From: an uncultured Myxococcales bacterium
GTDB taxonomy: Bacteria > Myxococcota_A > UBA9042
Length of the DNA stretch: 34,333 nucleotides
Assembly: GCA_937910235.1 (NCBI GenBank)
Contig: CALENB010000082.1
Location: 1-34,333 of the forward strand
Reading direction: 5' to 3'
The notes beneath the pieces are model-generated. The model worked only from the letters and a program-made list of their open reading frames with translations. It did no database searches and was not told where the DNA came from. Position 1 is the stretch's first letter. The number at the start of each line of letters is the position of its first letter. The position numbers and the translations under genes are program-made. Positions 23,020 through 32,180 of the stretch are shown in pieces.

Positions 23020-24447
23020 ATGACGACGCCCAAGTTCTGTTCCAGTTGTGGTGCCACGCTCTCCGCCGGCGCAAAGTTCTGCACTGAGTGCGGCACGTCC
23101 GTTCCGACGTCGGTCGCGGCTGCGGCGGCGGCGCCCGCCGCGCCCGAGCCCAAGCCCGCGGCTCCCGAAGCGCCGAACCTGTCCGTGCCGGCCGACAAAC
23201 CGGCCGACAAGCAAGCACAGTCCGACGCCGCACCTGCGAAAGCTGCACCTGCGACGGCGGCAGTGGCCAAGAAGCCCTTAGCCGCGACGATGCTCGTCGG
23301 CGGCGACAGCGATGATGACGACCTCAGCGACTACCTGGACCTGCCCGACGATGCGACGGCGACCAAGAAGTCCCTGCCCATCGGCGTTTTTGCGTTGCTC
23401 GGCTTCGTCGCGGTGATGATCGGCGGCGGCGTCTTCATCAGCACCGATGAAGAGCTCACCGCCCGCTTTCGCTGCAACATCATGGGCGACCGCGCCGCCT
23501 GCGTGACCGAGGAAGACAAGCTCTGGGCGCTCGATCAGCAGGAGAAGAAGGAAGAGATGGAGCTGATGGCGCACCACTACGGCGCGTTTGATCTGAGCTT
23601 TACCCCGGAGGCGGAGTCCTCCTTCACGCTCGTGCAGAAGCGCTATGAGGAGAGCCGCGCCGACTTCGTCAAGCGCATCCGCGAGGGCGCTACCGACACG
23701 CGCACGTTTGCCGAGAAGAAAGTGGGCGTGTACTCCACCGGCAAGAGCGTCGAAGGCGTGATCAAGGGCCAGATCAAGTTCAGCAAGAACCCGGCGACGC
23801 CGGTGACATTCAAGCCAGAGCAGGGCAAGGCGCTGGTGCTGCCGCTGAGCCTAGCCGACCTGCCATTGCTGGAGCGCGAGCAGGTCGACGGCAACGGCAA
23901 ACGACTCAACGCCTCCGATATTGAGAAGTTGGAGAAAGAGCGCGACGCACAAGGCGCCAACGCCAGGAAAGACCCGCGTTTCCGGGTCAAGACGAAGGCG
24001 CTCTCAAGCTGGATCTATGAGATCCACATCACGGCGACGGGCTTCAAGCCGCGGTCCGTCGTGTTCTACGAGATGCCGCTGCCGCCCGGTATCGACCAGA
24101 AGAAGCTCGAGACGGAGGGCGCGACGACGTTCCGCGCATTCAAGCGCCGTCCCGACGGTAAGTTCGTCATTGAGAACGCTACGTTTGATCTCCTGCCCGA
24201 GCCGCGCACGCTGTGGACGCGCTACATCCAGGGTCTCAAAGAGGTCCACTGCTTGCAGAAGACCAAGGCCTACGAGGCCCGAGACGAGCAGGGGCGCAAG
24301 GACGCTGAGGGGTTGCTCTGGGAGCAGAAGGCGTTCACGAGCGTCCTCATGGAGATCGCGCGCCAGAACGACGCCGACCCTGAGTGGATCAAATACAAGG
24401 AAGAGCAGTTTAAGGGCTACAAATGCCCGGAGATGGTCGGCAACTAG
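23020..24447 (+). CDS. zinc-ribbon, single-pass membrane protein
   Basis: A 475-aa protein. An N-terminal zinc ribbon has four cysteines, C7-x2-C10 and C21-x2-C24 (KFCSSCGATL, KFCTECGT). An Ala/Pro-rich linker of about 90 residues follows, then an acidic patch (DSDDDDLSDYLDLPDD), one transmembrane helix at about residues 120-140 (LPIGVFALLGFVAVMIGGGV), and a charged domain of about 330 residues outside the membrane. The topology places the ribbon in the cytoplasm and the large domain in the periplasm. The start has GGAGG 9 bases upstream. Beyond the ribbon I recognise no family. It may bridge a cytoplasmic signal and the envelope; the next gene encodes a peptidoglycan lyase. Confidence 0.85.
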   Translation: MTTPKFCSSCGATLSAGAKFCTECGTSVPTSVAAAAAAPAAPEPKPAAPEAPNLSVPADKPADKQAQSDAAPAKAAPATAAVAKKPLAATMLVGGDSDDDDLSDYLDLPDDATATKKSLPIGVFALLGFVAVMIGGGVFISTDEELTARFRCNIMGDRAACVTEEDKLWALDQQEKKEEMELMAHHYGAFDLSFTPEAESSFTLVQKRYEESRADFVKRIREGATDTRTFAEKKVGVYSTGKSVEGVIKGQIKFSKNPATPVTFKPEQGKALVLPLSLADLPLLEREQVDGNGKRLNASDIEKLEKERDAQGANARKDPRFRVKTKALSSWIYEIHITATGFKPRSVVFYEMPLPPGIDQKKLETEGATTFRAFKRRPDGKFVIENATFDLLPEPRTLWTRYIQGLKEVHCLQKTKAYEARDEQGRKDAEGLLWEQKAFTSVLMEIARQNDADPEWIKYKEEQFKGYKCPEMVGN

Positions 24448-24526
24448 CCGCGTTCTCCCGCGTGCATGGGCCACGTCGGCGCATCATTCCTTGTCGTATG
24501 GGGCGGCTGCGTTAGCCTAGCGACCC

Positions 24527-26983
24527 ATGCATCGTGCCTCCGACCACCACTGCAACCATCGCGACCGCTCGCAGCGCCGCTCGCTCGGCATTTGGGTCGC
24601 GCTGGTGGTGACGGTGTCCCTGGTCCCTGGCCCGGCCCTGGCAGAGGACGACGTCTGTCCGCCAGGGGACGTCGCAGCGATCCCCGTCGATCCGCCGAAC
24701 GCAGCCACATACGTGCTGTCGTCGCTTGTGCGCGAAGAGCCCAAACTTCGGGCCTTGCAGGGCGCTCACCTCCATCTTCAAGACGCCAAGATCGCCTCCA
24801 CGGCAGACGCCGTGCTGCGGTCCCCCACGGCCTCGATACAAGCGCGCACGCTCGCCCGCTACGCGCTCGTTCGTAGCGCTGAACGACGCGGCGACACCGC
24901 GCAGACGCAGCGGTGGTGGCGTGCGCTGGCCGCGGAAGGTCCCTTGGTCGATCGCGCCCGACTCGAGCTCGCCCAGCTGGCCGTGGCCCGCCACGATGTC
25001 GCGACGGCGGTCCGGTGGCTCACGCAGGTGCGGCCCAGCCATCCGGAGTTTCCGCGTTCGACCGTGCTGCGCCTGTCGCTGTCACTGGACGTCGGCGACC
25101 TCGCCGCGGCGCGATCAGCGCTGGCGGCGGTGCCGGAAGGCGCCCTCAATCGTCATGAGCGCGCCTGGTTGCGTCTGCGTCGCGGAGACCTTCGCCGCCG
25201 CAGCTCCGATCCGGAGCGCGCCGCGGCGGACTATCTCGCGGCCTGGCACGCCGAGATCGCGCCGTTCTCCGACGCCGCCCTGGAGCGGCTGTTCGTCATG
25301 GGCCGGGCGCCAAGTCGGCTCGATCAGGTGCACGCGCGCCTACGCGACCCGCTGCTGCGCACGACCAGACCGCGCCGCGCGGCGGCCCGCAAGCGCGCCA
25401 AGCTGCTGCTCGCGCTCGAGACCCTCGCCGTCGCCCAGGTCGGTTTGCCGGCCTACGCGCGCGGCCGCGTCGAGGCCCAAGTCCGCGGCACCCGCGAGGA
25501 GGCTGTGCGCTCGCTCCAGAGCGCCGTCACCGACGCCGACGATCCCATCCTGCGGGCGCATGCCCGCTATTATCTCGGCGACCTGTTGGGCCGTCTGAAC
25601 CGTGACGTCGAAGCCATCGCCGCCCTTGAGCCCATCGCTAACAGCACCGGCGGCCACGAGATCGAGGTGCGCGCGCGCTGGCGTCTGCACCGTCTCTATC
25701 GCGCCGTGCGCAAGCCGCTGGAGGCCGAGCGGATGCTGAGCTCTCTCGTCGGCCCGGACGTGGATGGCGCCACTCGCCGGTCTGCGCTCTGGTCGTTGGC
25801 ATGGCGTCGGTATCGGGTCGGTGATCTGCACGAGACCTTGCGTCTGCTCGATCAACTCGACCACGAGGTCGGCACCACCTGCACCACGGGTCGGCAGCCA
25901 TGGCGGGCGCGTTTACGCTACTGGCAGGCGCGCAGCCTGGAGCGACTTGGCGACGCCGCGGGTTCGCGCAGTCGCCTCATCGACATCGCCGCGCGCTGGC
26001 CAATGACCTGGTACGGCATGCTCTCGCTCGACCGCCTCAAGATCGTCGCGCCGGACCAAGCCGCTGCGCTGTTGGGCACCGCGCCACCGTCGGGGCCGGC
26101 GCCAACGATGACCCTGGCCGATGCCAACGTCGCGCGCACCCCCGCGCTCGACGAAGCCATCTTTCTGCTGCGCATCGGCGAGTCGAACGCCGCCCGGACC
26201 AGCTTGCGCGCGCTGCTCGGCAACGGCCTCTCGCGCGGCGGGATCCAGCTGCTCGCTACCCTGTACCTTGAAGCGGGGCGCCATCGGTCGGCGCTCGCGG
26301 TGCTGCAGCGCTTCACCCGCAGCGCGATTCGACCTGAAGGTGGCGCGGTGACGCTCTGGCGGCAGGCCTTCCCCACTCCCTGGCTCAAACTGTTCGGTCG
26401 CGCCGCCGACAACGCCGGGATTCCGCGCTCGTTGCTGTACGCCGTCGCGCGCCACGAGAGCTCGTTTGTGCCTAGCGCGACCTCTGGTGCTGGCGCGATC
26501 GGGCTCGTTCAGCTGCTCCCGGCCGTCGCACGTCGCATCGCCGGGTTGTACGGCACGCGCAAACCCAGACCACGAGCCCTGCGAAAACCAAAGGTCAGCC
26601 TGCCGCTGGGCGCGTGGTACCTCTCCGAGCTGAGTCAGTTTCTTCGCGACAACCACCCGCTCGTGACCGCTGCGTATAACGCCGGGCCCTACGCTGTCCG
26701 CGGCTGGATCAAGCGCATCGGCGTGGTCCCGACCGACGTATTTATCGAGTCGATCCCTTATCGCGGCGCTGCCGCCTACGCGATGCGGGTCTGCACCACG
26801 GCGGCGACGTACGCGTGGTTGTACCCCCAGTGGCAAGAGACCGCCGCGGTTGGTCTTGGCCGCGCGCCGAGCGTTCCGCCGCTGCTCGGACCCTTCATGA
26901 CCGGACCCGGCGGGACCGCCGCAGCGTCGCCGAGCGTCCCCGGTTCAACCGCCACCGTCGGCACGTCGATCGCGCGTCGCTAG
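24527..26983 (+). CDS. lytic murein transglycosylase (Slt-like)
   Basis: An 818-aa secreted enzyme. The signal peptide spans residues 1 to about 39 (LGIWVALVVTVSLVPGPALA). A long helical, TPR-like superhelix (residues 60-590) is followed by a C-terminal SLT catalytic domain. The catalytic Glu is in LLYAVARHESSF at about residue 644; GAIGLVQLLPAVA, LPLGAWYLSEL, VTAAYNAGPYAV and YRGAAAYAMRV follow as in family 1 lytic transglycosylases. It cleaves the MurNAc-GlcNAc bond to leave 1,6-anhydroMurNAc and acts in the periplasm on peptidoglycan. It is longer than E. coli Slt70 because of the extended helical part. An Ala/Pro/Thr-rich tail ends the protein. Confidence 0.92.
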   Translation: MHRASDHHCNHRDRSQRRSLGIWVALVVTVSLVPGPALAEDDVCPPGDVAAIPVDPPNAATYVLSSLVREEPKLRALQGAHLHLQDAKIASTADAVLRSPTASIQARTLARYALVRSAERRGDTAQTQRWWRALAAEGPLVDRARLELAQLAVARHDVATAVRWLTQVRPSHPEFPRSTVLRLSLSLDVGDLAAARSALAAVPEGALNRHERAWLRLRRGDLRRRSSDPERAAADYLAAWHAEIAPFSDAALERLFVMGRAPSRLDQVHARLRDPLLRTTRPRRAAARKRAKLLLALETLAVAQVGLPAYARGRVEAQVRGTREEAVRSLQSAVTDADDPILRAHARYYLGDLLGRLNRDVEAIAALEPIANSTGGHEIEVRARWRLHRLYRAVRKPLEAERMLSSLVGPDVDGATRRSALWSLAWRRYRVGDLHETLRLLDQLDHEVGTTCTTGRQPWRARLRYWQARSLERLGDAAGSRSRLIDIAARWPMTWYGMLSLDRLKIVAPDQAAALLGTAPPSGPAPTMTLADANVARTPALDEAIFLLRIGESNAARTSLRALLGNGLSRGGIQLLATLYLEAGRHRSALAVLQRFTRSAIRPEGGAVTLWRQAFPTPWLKLFGRAADNAGIPRSLLYAVARHESSFVPSATSGAGAIGLVQLLPAVARRIAGLYGTRKPRPRALRKPKVSLPLGAWYLSELSQFLRDNHPLVTAAYNAGPYAVRGWIKRIGVVPTDVFIESIPYRGAAAYAMRVCTTAATYAWLYPQWQETAAVGLGRAPSVPPLLGPFMTGPGGTAAASPSVPGSTATVGTSIARR

Positions 26984-27020
26984 GGCGCGACCGGCTGCCC
27001 CTTCTGGACCGCACTCTGCT

Positions 27021-29054
27021 ATGGTGCGACCCGTGAACAGCTCTCCGACCCACGGCCGAATCCGCCAACTCGACCCCGCCGTCGCCAACCAGATCGCGGC
27101 AGGCGAAGTGGTCGAGCGGCCGAGCAGCGTCGTCAAAGAGCTGATCGAAAACAGCCTCGACGCGGGCGCGACCCAGATCACCATTCGCCTCCAAGAAGGC
27201 GGCCGCGTTGGCATCCAGATCATCGACGACGGCCACGGCATGGGGCCGAGCGACGCGCACCTCGCTTTTGCGCGCCACGCCACCTCCAAAATCGTCGACG
27301 CCGACGAGCTCATGCGCATCGGCACCTATGGATTTCGCGGGGAGGCCTTGGCGTCCATCCTCTCCGTCGCGCGCGTGGTGCTGTGTACGCGTCGCGCCGA
27401 TGACGAGCTGGGCGTGCGGCTGGAGGGGGCCGGCGGCTGCGAGCTCACGGCGCGCGCCGTGTCCTGCCCGGTGGGCACCGACCTGCGTATTGACGACCTG
27501 TTCTTCAACGTGCCGGCGCGACAAAAGTTCCTGCGGACCGCCGCGACCGAGCTGGGCCACATCATCAGGCTGATCGACGCCGTCGCGCTCGCCCATCCGG
27601 GTCTGCGGCTCGAGCTTACGCAGGGCGGCCGACGGATCTGCTTGTACCCTGCCGTGGAAGGACTCGCCGAGCGCGCCGCGGCGGTGTTCGGTGACGAAGT
27701 CGCGCCACATCTCTACGGTGTCACCGGCGCGGAGGACTACGCCGTCGACGGTCAGCTGTCGGCCCCTTCGACGCATCGCGGCAGCGCTACCGGCCTGATC
27801 TTCCTGGTCGATGGCCGCCCGGTGCGAGACCGAACGCTTCAGCACGCCGTCGTCCAGGCCTACGGCGCCCTCCTCAGCAGTCGGCGTTTTCCCGTCGGTG
27901 TGCTGCGTCTCAGGTGCCCGCCCGGCACTGTCGATGTCAACGTCCACCCAGCCAAGACGGAGGTGCGTTTTGTCTCCAGTCAGGCCGTGCACCGCGCGGT
28001 AGGTCGGGCCGTGCGCGGGATGTTGATCGACACGCCGTGGGTTGAACGTGAGGTCGTGGGCGAACGCTCAGCGCCCTACGACCTACACACGCCTAGTCCT
28101 GCCTCTGCGCCGCGTGCGCCACGTGCGTCCGTGCGGCGCCCCAGCGGCGTGTCCAACCGCACAAACAGCCCTCCCCACGCTACGTGGCGCGGGGGAGACG
28201 CGCCGCGCCAGCCTGATCGGGCGTCCACGTCGCCGGCGGCCCTGGCTCCGTCATCCTTAGGCGCGGCAGGCCTCGTGCCCACGGCGACGCCACGCTCCTA
28301 CGCGCCAACGCCGAGCCCGCTGATCGACGACGAATTCGGCGTATCAGCGCGCGAAGTGCCCGCGCAAACGGGCTGGTCGGGACGCATGTGCGACCTGCGC
28401 TACGTGGGACAGGTCGGTCGCCGCTGTCTCGTTTTTGACGACGGCGACGCCATGGTCCTCATCGATCAACACGCCGCCCATGAGCGAGTCCTGCTGGACC
28501 GGTTTGTGGCCGCCTTTCAAACCGGCGGGTTCCCGCGCCAACGCATGCTCATCCCGCGCGTGGTGCCGCTCGGTCCGACGGCTAGCGCCGCGTTGCTAGC
28601 GCAACCGGAGCTGACAGCGCCGCTCGGTTTTGAGTTGGCGCCGGCCGGCGAGCGGGCGGTGATGGTGCGGGCTTTTCCGGACGTGTTGCGGCTCAATCAA
28701 GTCGACGAAGAGATCAGGCGGCTCGCTAGCCTGGTGCTCAACGGCGACAAAGACGGCACAGCTGACGCACGCGACGCAGGCGATGAAGCCGATGCAGGCG
28801 ACACAACCGAGGCACACGACAAAACCGAGGCACGCGACGAAGGCGAGACTGCGGCCGCCCGACTTGCGCGCGCGGCGGCCACGTTGGCGTGCCACGCTGC
28901 GGTGCGCGCTGGCGAGATCGTCACCGCCGCCTGGGTCGATGGCCTCATGCCCAGCCTCGCTGGCGTCGACTTGGCTGCGTACTGCCCGCACGGCCGTCCC
29001 GCCTTGTCGCGCCTGCCCCTCGATGACATCGGTCGGCTCCTCGATCCAAGCTGA
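27021..29054 (+). CDS. mutL: DNA mismatch repair protein MutL
   Basis: A 677-aa protein. The N-terminal GHKL ATPase has all motifs: IAAGEVVERPSSVVKELIEN, DAGA, DDGHGM and GFRGEALASI. KTEVRF and VNVHPAK follow in the transducer domain. A Pro/Ser-rich linker (residues 350-440) leads to a C-terminal dimerisation domain with DQHAAHERVLLD near residue 481, ACHAAVRAG and CPHGRPALSRL. The motif resembles the nuclease motif DQHA-x2-E-x4-E of MutL endonucleases, but the last Glu is Asp here. A repeat-rich acidic insert (about residues 574-613) interrupts the C-terminal domain. MutL links mismatch recognition by MutS to strand incision. miaA follows after 8 bases, a classic mutL-miaA arrangement. Confidence 0.97.
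   Translation: MVRPVNSSPTHGRIRQLDPAVANQIAAGEVVERPSSVVKELIENSLDAGATQITIRLQEGGRVGIQIIDDGHGMGPSDAHLAFARHATSKIVDADELMRIGTYGFRGEALASILSVARVVLCTRRADDELGVRLEGAGGCELTARAVSCPVGTDLRIDDLFFNVPARQKFLRTAATELGHIIRLIDAVALAHPGLRLELTQGGRRICLYPAVEGLAERAAAVFGDEVAPHLYGVTGAEDYAVDGQLSAPSTHRGSATGLIFLVDGRPVRDRTLQHAVVQAYGALLSSRRFPVGVLRLRCPPGTVDVNVHPAKTEVRFVSSQAVHRAVGRAVRGMLIDTPWVEREVVGERSAPYDLHTPSPASAPRAPRASVRRPSGVSNRTNSPPHATWRGGDAPRQPDRASTSPAALAPSSLGAAGLVPTATPRSYAPTPSPLIDDEFGVSAREVPAQTGWSGRMCDLRYVGQVGRRCLVFDDGDAMVLIDQHAAHERVLLDRFVAAFQTGGFPRQRMLIPRVVPLGPTASAALLAQPELTAPLGFELAPAGERAVMVRAFPDVLRLNQVDEEIRRLASLVLNGDKDGTADARDAGDEADAGDTTEAHDKTEARDEGETAAARLARAAATLACHAAVRAGEIVTAAWVDGLMPSLAGVDLAAYCPHGRPALSRLPLDDIGRLLDPS
28760..28846 (+). 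repeat. degenerate repeat encoding acidic insert in MutL
   Basis: A Asp/Ala/Glu/Thr-rich low-complexity tract. It includes two consecutive 18-bp units (28799-28816 and 28817-28834) differing at two positions, and related GACGCA/GATGCAGG elements before them. It encodes a DAGDEADAGDTTEAHD-like stretch in frame. Confidence 0.75.
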
Positions 29055-29062
29055 GGCTCCAC

Positions 29063-30025
29063 ATGCGTTCGGCCAAACCGCGAATCGCCGCGATTGTCGG
29101 TCCCACCGCCTCTGGTAAGACCGCCCTCGCCGTGGCGCTGCGCCACCGCGGACTCCCCATTGAGGTGGTGTGCTGCGACGCGTTGCAGCTCGTCCGCGGG
29201 CTCGATGCAGCCACGGCCAAACCCAGCGCCGAGGAGCGCGCGGCCGTGCCGCACCATCTGGTAGACGTCATCGCGCCAACCGAGGCGGCCGACGCTGGCG
29301 CCTACGCCCTGCTCGCCGACGCCGCGATCGCCGACATCCTGAGCCGCGACGCTTGGCCACTGCTGGTCGGCGGCACCGGGCTCTATCACCGCGCGGTCGT
29401 GCGTGGGCTCGCGCAGCTGCCCGCTAGCGTCCCGTCGGTGCGCGCGGCCCTGGAGCTGGACGCTGCGACCCTCGGCATGGCCGCGATGCACGCGCGCCTC
29501 GGAGACGTAGATCCGGCGTACGCGGACACGACGCCCGTCGCGAATCGTCAGCGCGTGCTGCGGGCGCTGGAGGTTCACACCCTGACTGGGCGGGCGTTCA
29601 GCGCGTTTCACGCGGAGCACGCCGCGCAGGCCGACCGCTACAGCTGCGCGACCGTCGTGCTCGAACCCGAGCGAGAATCACACCTCCGACACGTCGCCGC
29701 GCGCGCGCGGCTGATGGCGCCCGACCTGCTCATTGAGGTGGCGCAGCTGCTCGCCGCCGGCTTGCAGCCGACCGCCCCCGGGATGCAGGCGCTGGGCTAT
29801 CGCCAAGCCGCGGCGATGATCCTGTCGCGCGATACCGATCAAGCCGAGACCAGGACCGCTCAGGACGACAGCGACACGCTCACGGAGGTGCTCACCGTCG
29901 GCCACAGACGCTACGCTAAACGCCAGCGCACGTGGTTCCGCAAAACACCGGCCGCCCTGCGGGTGATGGCGCCGCAGGCCGACGTGGCGCAGGTCGCTGC
30001 GGTCTTGCGTCAGTGGTTTAGTTGA
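29063..30025 (+). CDS. miaA: tRNA dimethylallyltransferase MiaA
   Basis: A 320-aa enzyme that adds a dimethylallyl group to A37 of tRNAs reading U-starting codons. The P-loop is GPTASGKT at residues 13-20. CDALQLVRGLDAATAKP corresponds to the family motif usually written DSxQVYRxxDIGTAKP, and VPHHLVDV, LLVGGTGLYHRAV, ANRQRVLRALEVHTLTG and the C-terminal RRYAKRQRTWFRK (tRNA-contacting) are present. The Ser of the DS motif is Ala here. The length is normal. It is preceded by mutL by 8 bases. Its last 8 bases overlap the stop of the convergent DUF2752 gene. Confidence 0.96.
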   Translation: MRSAKPRIAAIVGPTASGKTALAVALRHRGLPIEVVCCDALQLVRGLDAATAKPSAEERAAVPHHLVDVIAPTEAADAGAYALLADAAIADILSRDAWPLLVGGTGLYHRAVVRGLAQLPASVPSVRAALELDAATLGMAAMHARLGDVDPAYADTTPVANRQRVLRALEVHTLTGRAFSAFHAEHAAQADRYSCATVVLEPERESHLRHVAARARLMAPDLLIEVAQLLAAGLQPTAPGMQALGYRQAAAMILSRDTDQAETRTAQDDSDTLTEVLTVGHRRYAKRQRTWFRKTPAALRVMAPQADVAQVAAVLRQWFS

Positions 30026-30572
30026 CCAACCAGCGCCCTACACGCAGGACGGGCGACGTGTCGACCATGTCCTGCCACGCGCCTGGTTGACTGGCGAACC
30101 AACCGGCGCGCACGACCCAGTAGCTGACCATGACGACCAGCGCGCCCTTGACCAACCAAGCTGGATGACGGGGCGGCTGCAGCCCGCGCCACAAGCGCGC
30201 CACGGCGACGAGCCACCAGAGCGTCAGCCACGTAAACGCCGCTGGCGCGAGCAGGTTGTAGTGCATCGCCACGAACGGGTGACCGTGCGCGATCGCCACG
30301 AAGCCGCGTGTCATGCCGCAGCCGGCGCAAGGCAGACCGCTGCCAAGTCGGAATACGCAGATAATCGGTCCGCTCGTGATCGCGCCGTCGAACGCCGCGG
30401 CCACAAAAAAAACTGCTGGCACCAGCCAGAGCCCGGGGAAGCGGCGAAACACGCGGGCGGTCGGTCTCGACCAGATCCGCGGTCGGTCGGCGCTGGTACC
30501 GAGCGGCGTGGGCGCGGTCTGGGCTTGCGCCTTCGCTGGCGCTGCGTCGGCAGGTGGCGGCTGAGGGGGCAT
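30018..30572 (-). CDS. DUF2752 membrane protein
   Basis: A 184-aa protein. The DUF2752 signature is clear: a Cys at about residue 72 (IICVF), then LPCAGCGMTRGF with Cys82 and Cys85, followed by HGHPFVAMHYN. Hydrophobic helices lie at about residues 47-62, 105-127 and 138-157. The N-terminal 40 residues are Pro/Ala-rich and variable. The function of the family is unknown; it is a small polytopic inner-membrane protein. It converges on miaA with an 8-base overlap of the 3' ends. A longer open frame in another register over the same DNA lacks these motifs and is a shadow. Confidence 0.85.
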   Translation of the reverse strand: MPPQPPPADAAPAKAQAQTAPTPLGTSADRPRIWSRPTARVFRRFPGLWLVPAVFFVAAAFDGAITSGPIICVFRLGSGLPCAGCGMTRGFVAIAHGHPFVAMHYNLLAPAAFTWLTLWWLVAVARLWRGLQPPRHPAWLVKGALVVMVSYWVVRAGWFASQPGAWQDMVDTSPVLRVGRWLVN

Positions 30573-30777
30573 AGGACTCCGATGACGATGATCCGATCAC
30601 GCTGGCCACCTCGCGGTCAACCGGTCGTAGGGTACACAAACCGACCTCCGCAGGAGACGCAACGAATCATCGAAGCTGGCGCCGCGTTCCCCAGGCCGGG
30701 ACGGCGCGTCGCAGGTTGCGGAGGGCCCTGACCGAGACTACCCTGCGCGCTTGGTTGTGCATTTCCCGGGAGCACTG

Positions 30778-31641
30778 ATGCGAGTTCGTTACGCCTTCAT
30801 GAATCGGATTGTGGTCGTGTGCCTGTCGGCGAGCCTCGTCGCCGGAATCTTCGCCACGCCAACGCCAGCTGACGCGGCGGCTCCGACACGCGAGCAAGCG
30901 CTCAAACTCAAGCGAGCCGGCGAATCCGACGACGGCGCCGCGGCGCGTCTGAACGAAGAGGGCAAAGCCCTCGTGCGCCTCGGCAAGTACTATCAGGCGT
31001 TGGACAAGTTCCACGCCGCGCTGGTGCTGTTTCCGATCTCCAACGCGATCTTCAACGTCGGCTCGATGCACTACACGCTGAAGCAGTACGAGGAGGCGTT
31101 TCCCTATCTCGAGCAGACGCTCCGCGCCCCGCTCGCCCCTGAGCAGCGCGCGGTGGTGCTCAAGTACCGGGCGAACGTGCTCACGTTCCTCAAGATGTCC
31201 CACAGAGCCGTGATGGTCCGCACCAACCCGCCCGGCGCCAAGCTCGCGGTCAACGGCGTCGCGCTGCCCTTCGCGGCGCCGACGCGGGTGCTCATCCAGT
31301 TTGGCAGCGTCGATGTCACGGCGACTTATGATGGATTCATGGCGAAGACAGTCGTCGTGAAGTCCAACTCGGCCCAGCCACCGAAAGACCTCGTGGTGCG
31401 CCTCAAGCGCGAAGAGCCCTACTCCAAGGTCACCGTTCGGTGTCCCAAAGGAGCGGATATCTTCATCGACGGCACCATGAGCGGTTTCACCGAGACCCGC
31501 ACCACGCTGCTGGTCGGCAAACACGTCGTGCGATGCGGCAAAACCAACCTTTCAGCGGCCTTCGAGCGCAACGTGGACGTGCTCAAGCGCTCCGATCCGG
31601 CGTTCACCAACACGTTCGACTTCGCTGGCGTCAAAGAATAG
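30778..31641 (+). CDS. TPR/PEGA-domain exported protein
   Basis: A 287-aa protein. The signal peptide covers about residues 1-35 (RIVVVCLSASLVAGIFA, cut near ADAAA). A TPR-like helical part (residues 45-140; NEEGKALVRLGKYYQALDKF, YTLKQYEEAFPYLEQ) is followed by two PEGA-type beta modules: MVRTNPPGAKLAVNG and KVTVRCPKGADIFIDG (PEGA-like PxGAxxxxxG spacing). This TPR plus PEGA architecture is common in myxobacterial envelope proteins and probably binds surface carbohydrate or scaffolds complexes. The ATG at 30778 is favoured by GGGAG 5 bases upstream; a TTG at 30751 is the longer alternative. Confidence 0.87.
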   Translation: MRVRYAFMNRIVVVCLSASLVAGIFATPTPADAAAPTREQALKLKRAGESDDGAAARLNEEGKALVRLGKYYQALDKFHAALVLFPISNAIFNVGSMHYTLKQYEEAFPYLEQTLRAPLAPEQRAVVLKYRANVLTFLKMSHRAVMVRTNPPGAKLAVNGVALPFAAPTRVLIQFGSVDVTATYDGFMAKTVVVKSNSAQPPKDLVVRLKREEPYSKVTVRCPKGADIFIDGTMSGFTETRTTLLVGKHVVRCGKTNLSAAFERNVDVLKRSDPAFTNTFDFAGVKE

Positions 31642-31681
31642 CCGTTCCTACGACTGTCTCGGCCGCGGCCCCGGTCTGTCT

Positions 31682-31777
31682 GTCGGCAGCCGCGCTCGCC
31701 GCCCGTGTTTCCGGTCGGCAGCCGCGCTCCCCGCCCGTGTCTCCGGTCGGCAGCTTCGCTCCCCGCCCGTGTCTCCA
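31682..31777. repeat. 32-bp intergenic tandem repeat, three copies
   Basis: Units begin at 31682, 31714 and 31746 with GTCGGCAGC and run through the CGCCCGTGT core; they differ at a few positions. They are contiguous without spacers, so this is a minisatellite, not a CRISPR array. Confidence 0.85.
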
Positions 31778-32164
31778 GCCGCCGGTCTCTGGGCCCCTGG
31801 GTGCCTGCGTGTCACGTCCGCGCAAGGCTCCGCTCACGGCGGCGAGCGCCCTTCCGGGTGGCGCCTCGGCTGACGCCGCGTGCGGTGGTGCCAGCAGCTG
31901 GCGCGGACGGGGTTCGGCGCGGCTCTCGCCGGCGCGTGGCCGCGGTCCCAATGTCGTGCCTGCCCACCCCCGTGATGCCTGAGCGTCGCCCTGGCGCGTC
32001 GTACGTTGACTCGGGGCCCCCGCATGACCCGACGCGCGTGTCCGCACGACGCCAGCGCCGCCGCGGTCGCCCTGGCGTGGCCCGACGGGCGCAGCGGGGA
32101 TTCTAGGATGGGTGAGCGGCGGACCCGGAGCAGGCAGGCGGTCGAAGGGCTGCTCAGCGGCAGC

Positions 32165-32180
32165 GGCCTACCCGGAGGCC
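32165..32180 (-). terminator. possible terminator hairpin after the OmpA gene
   Basis: GGCCT (32165-32169) pairs with AGGCC (32176-32180) across a 6-base loop, 9 bases past the stop of the minus-strand gene. The stem is short and no U-tract follows, so support is weak. Confidence 0.3.

Noticed and set aside
30010-30639. 209-aa minus-strand frame overlapping the DUF2752 gene
   Set aside because: It lacks any domain and is Arg/Ser-rich, while the alternative frame carries the full DUF2752 cysteine signature and membrane helices.
31682-31777. Possible CRISPR array from 32-bp repeats
   Set aside because: The units are contiguous with no spacers, only three copies, and no cas genes are nearby; it is a minisatellite.
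31705-32106. Open frames in the 31642-32188 region
   Set aside because: Arg/Pro-rich translations without domain or ribosome binding site; they are expected by chance in GC-rich DNA.
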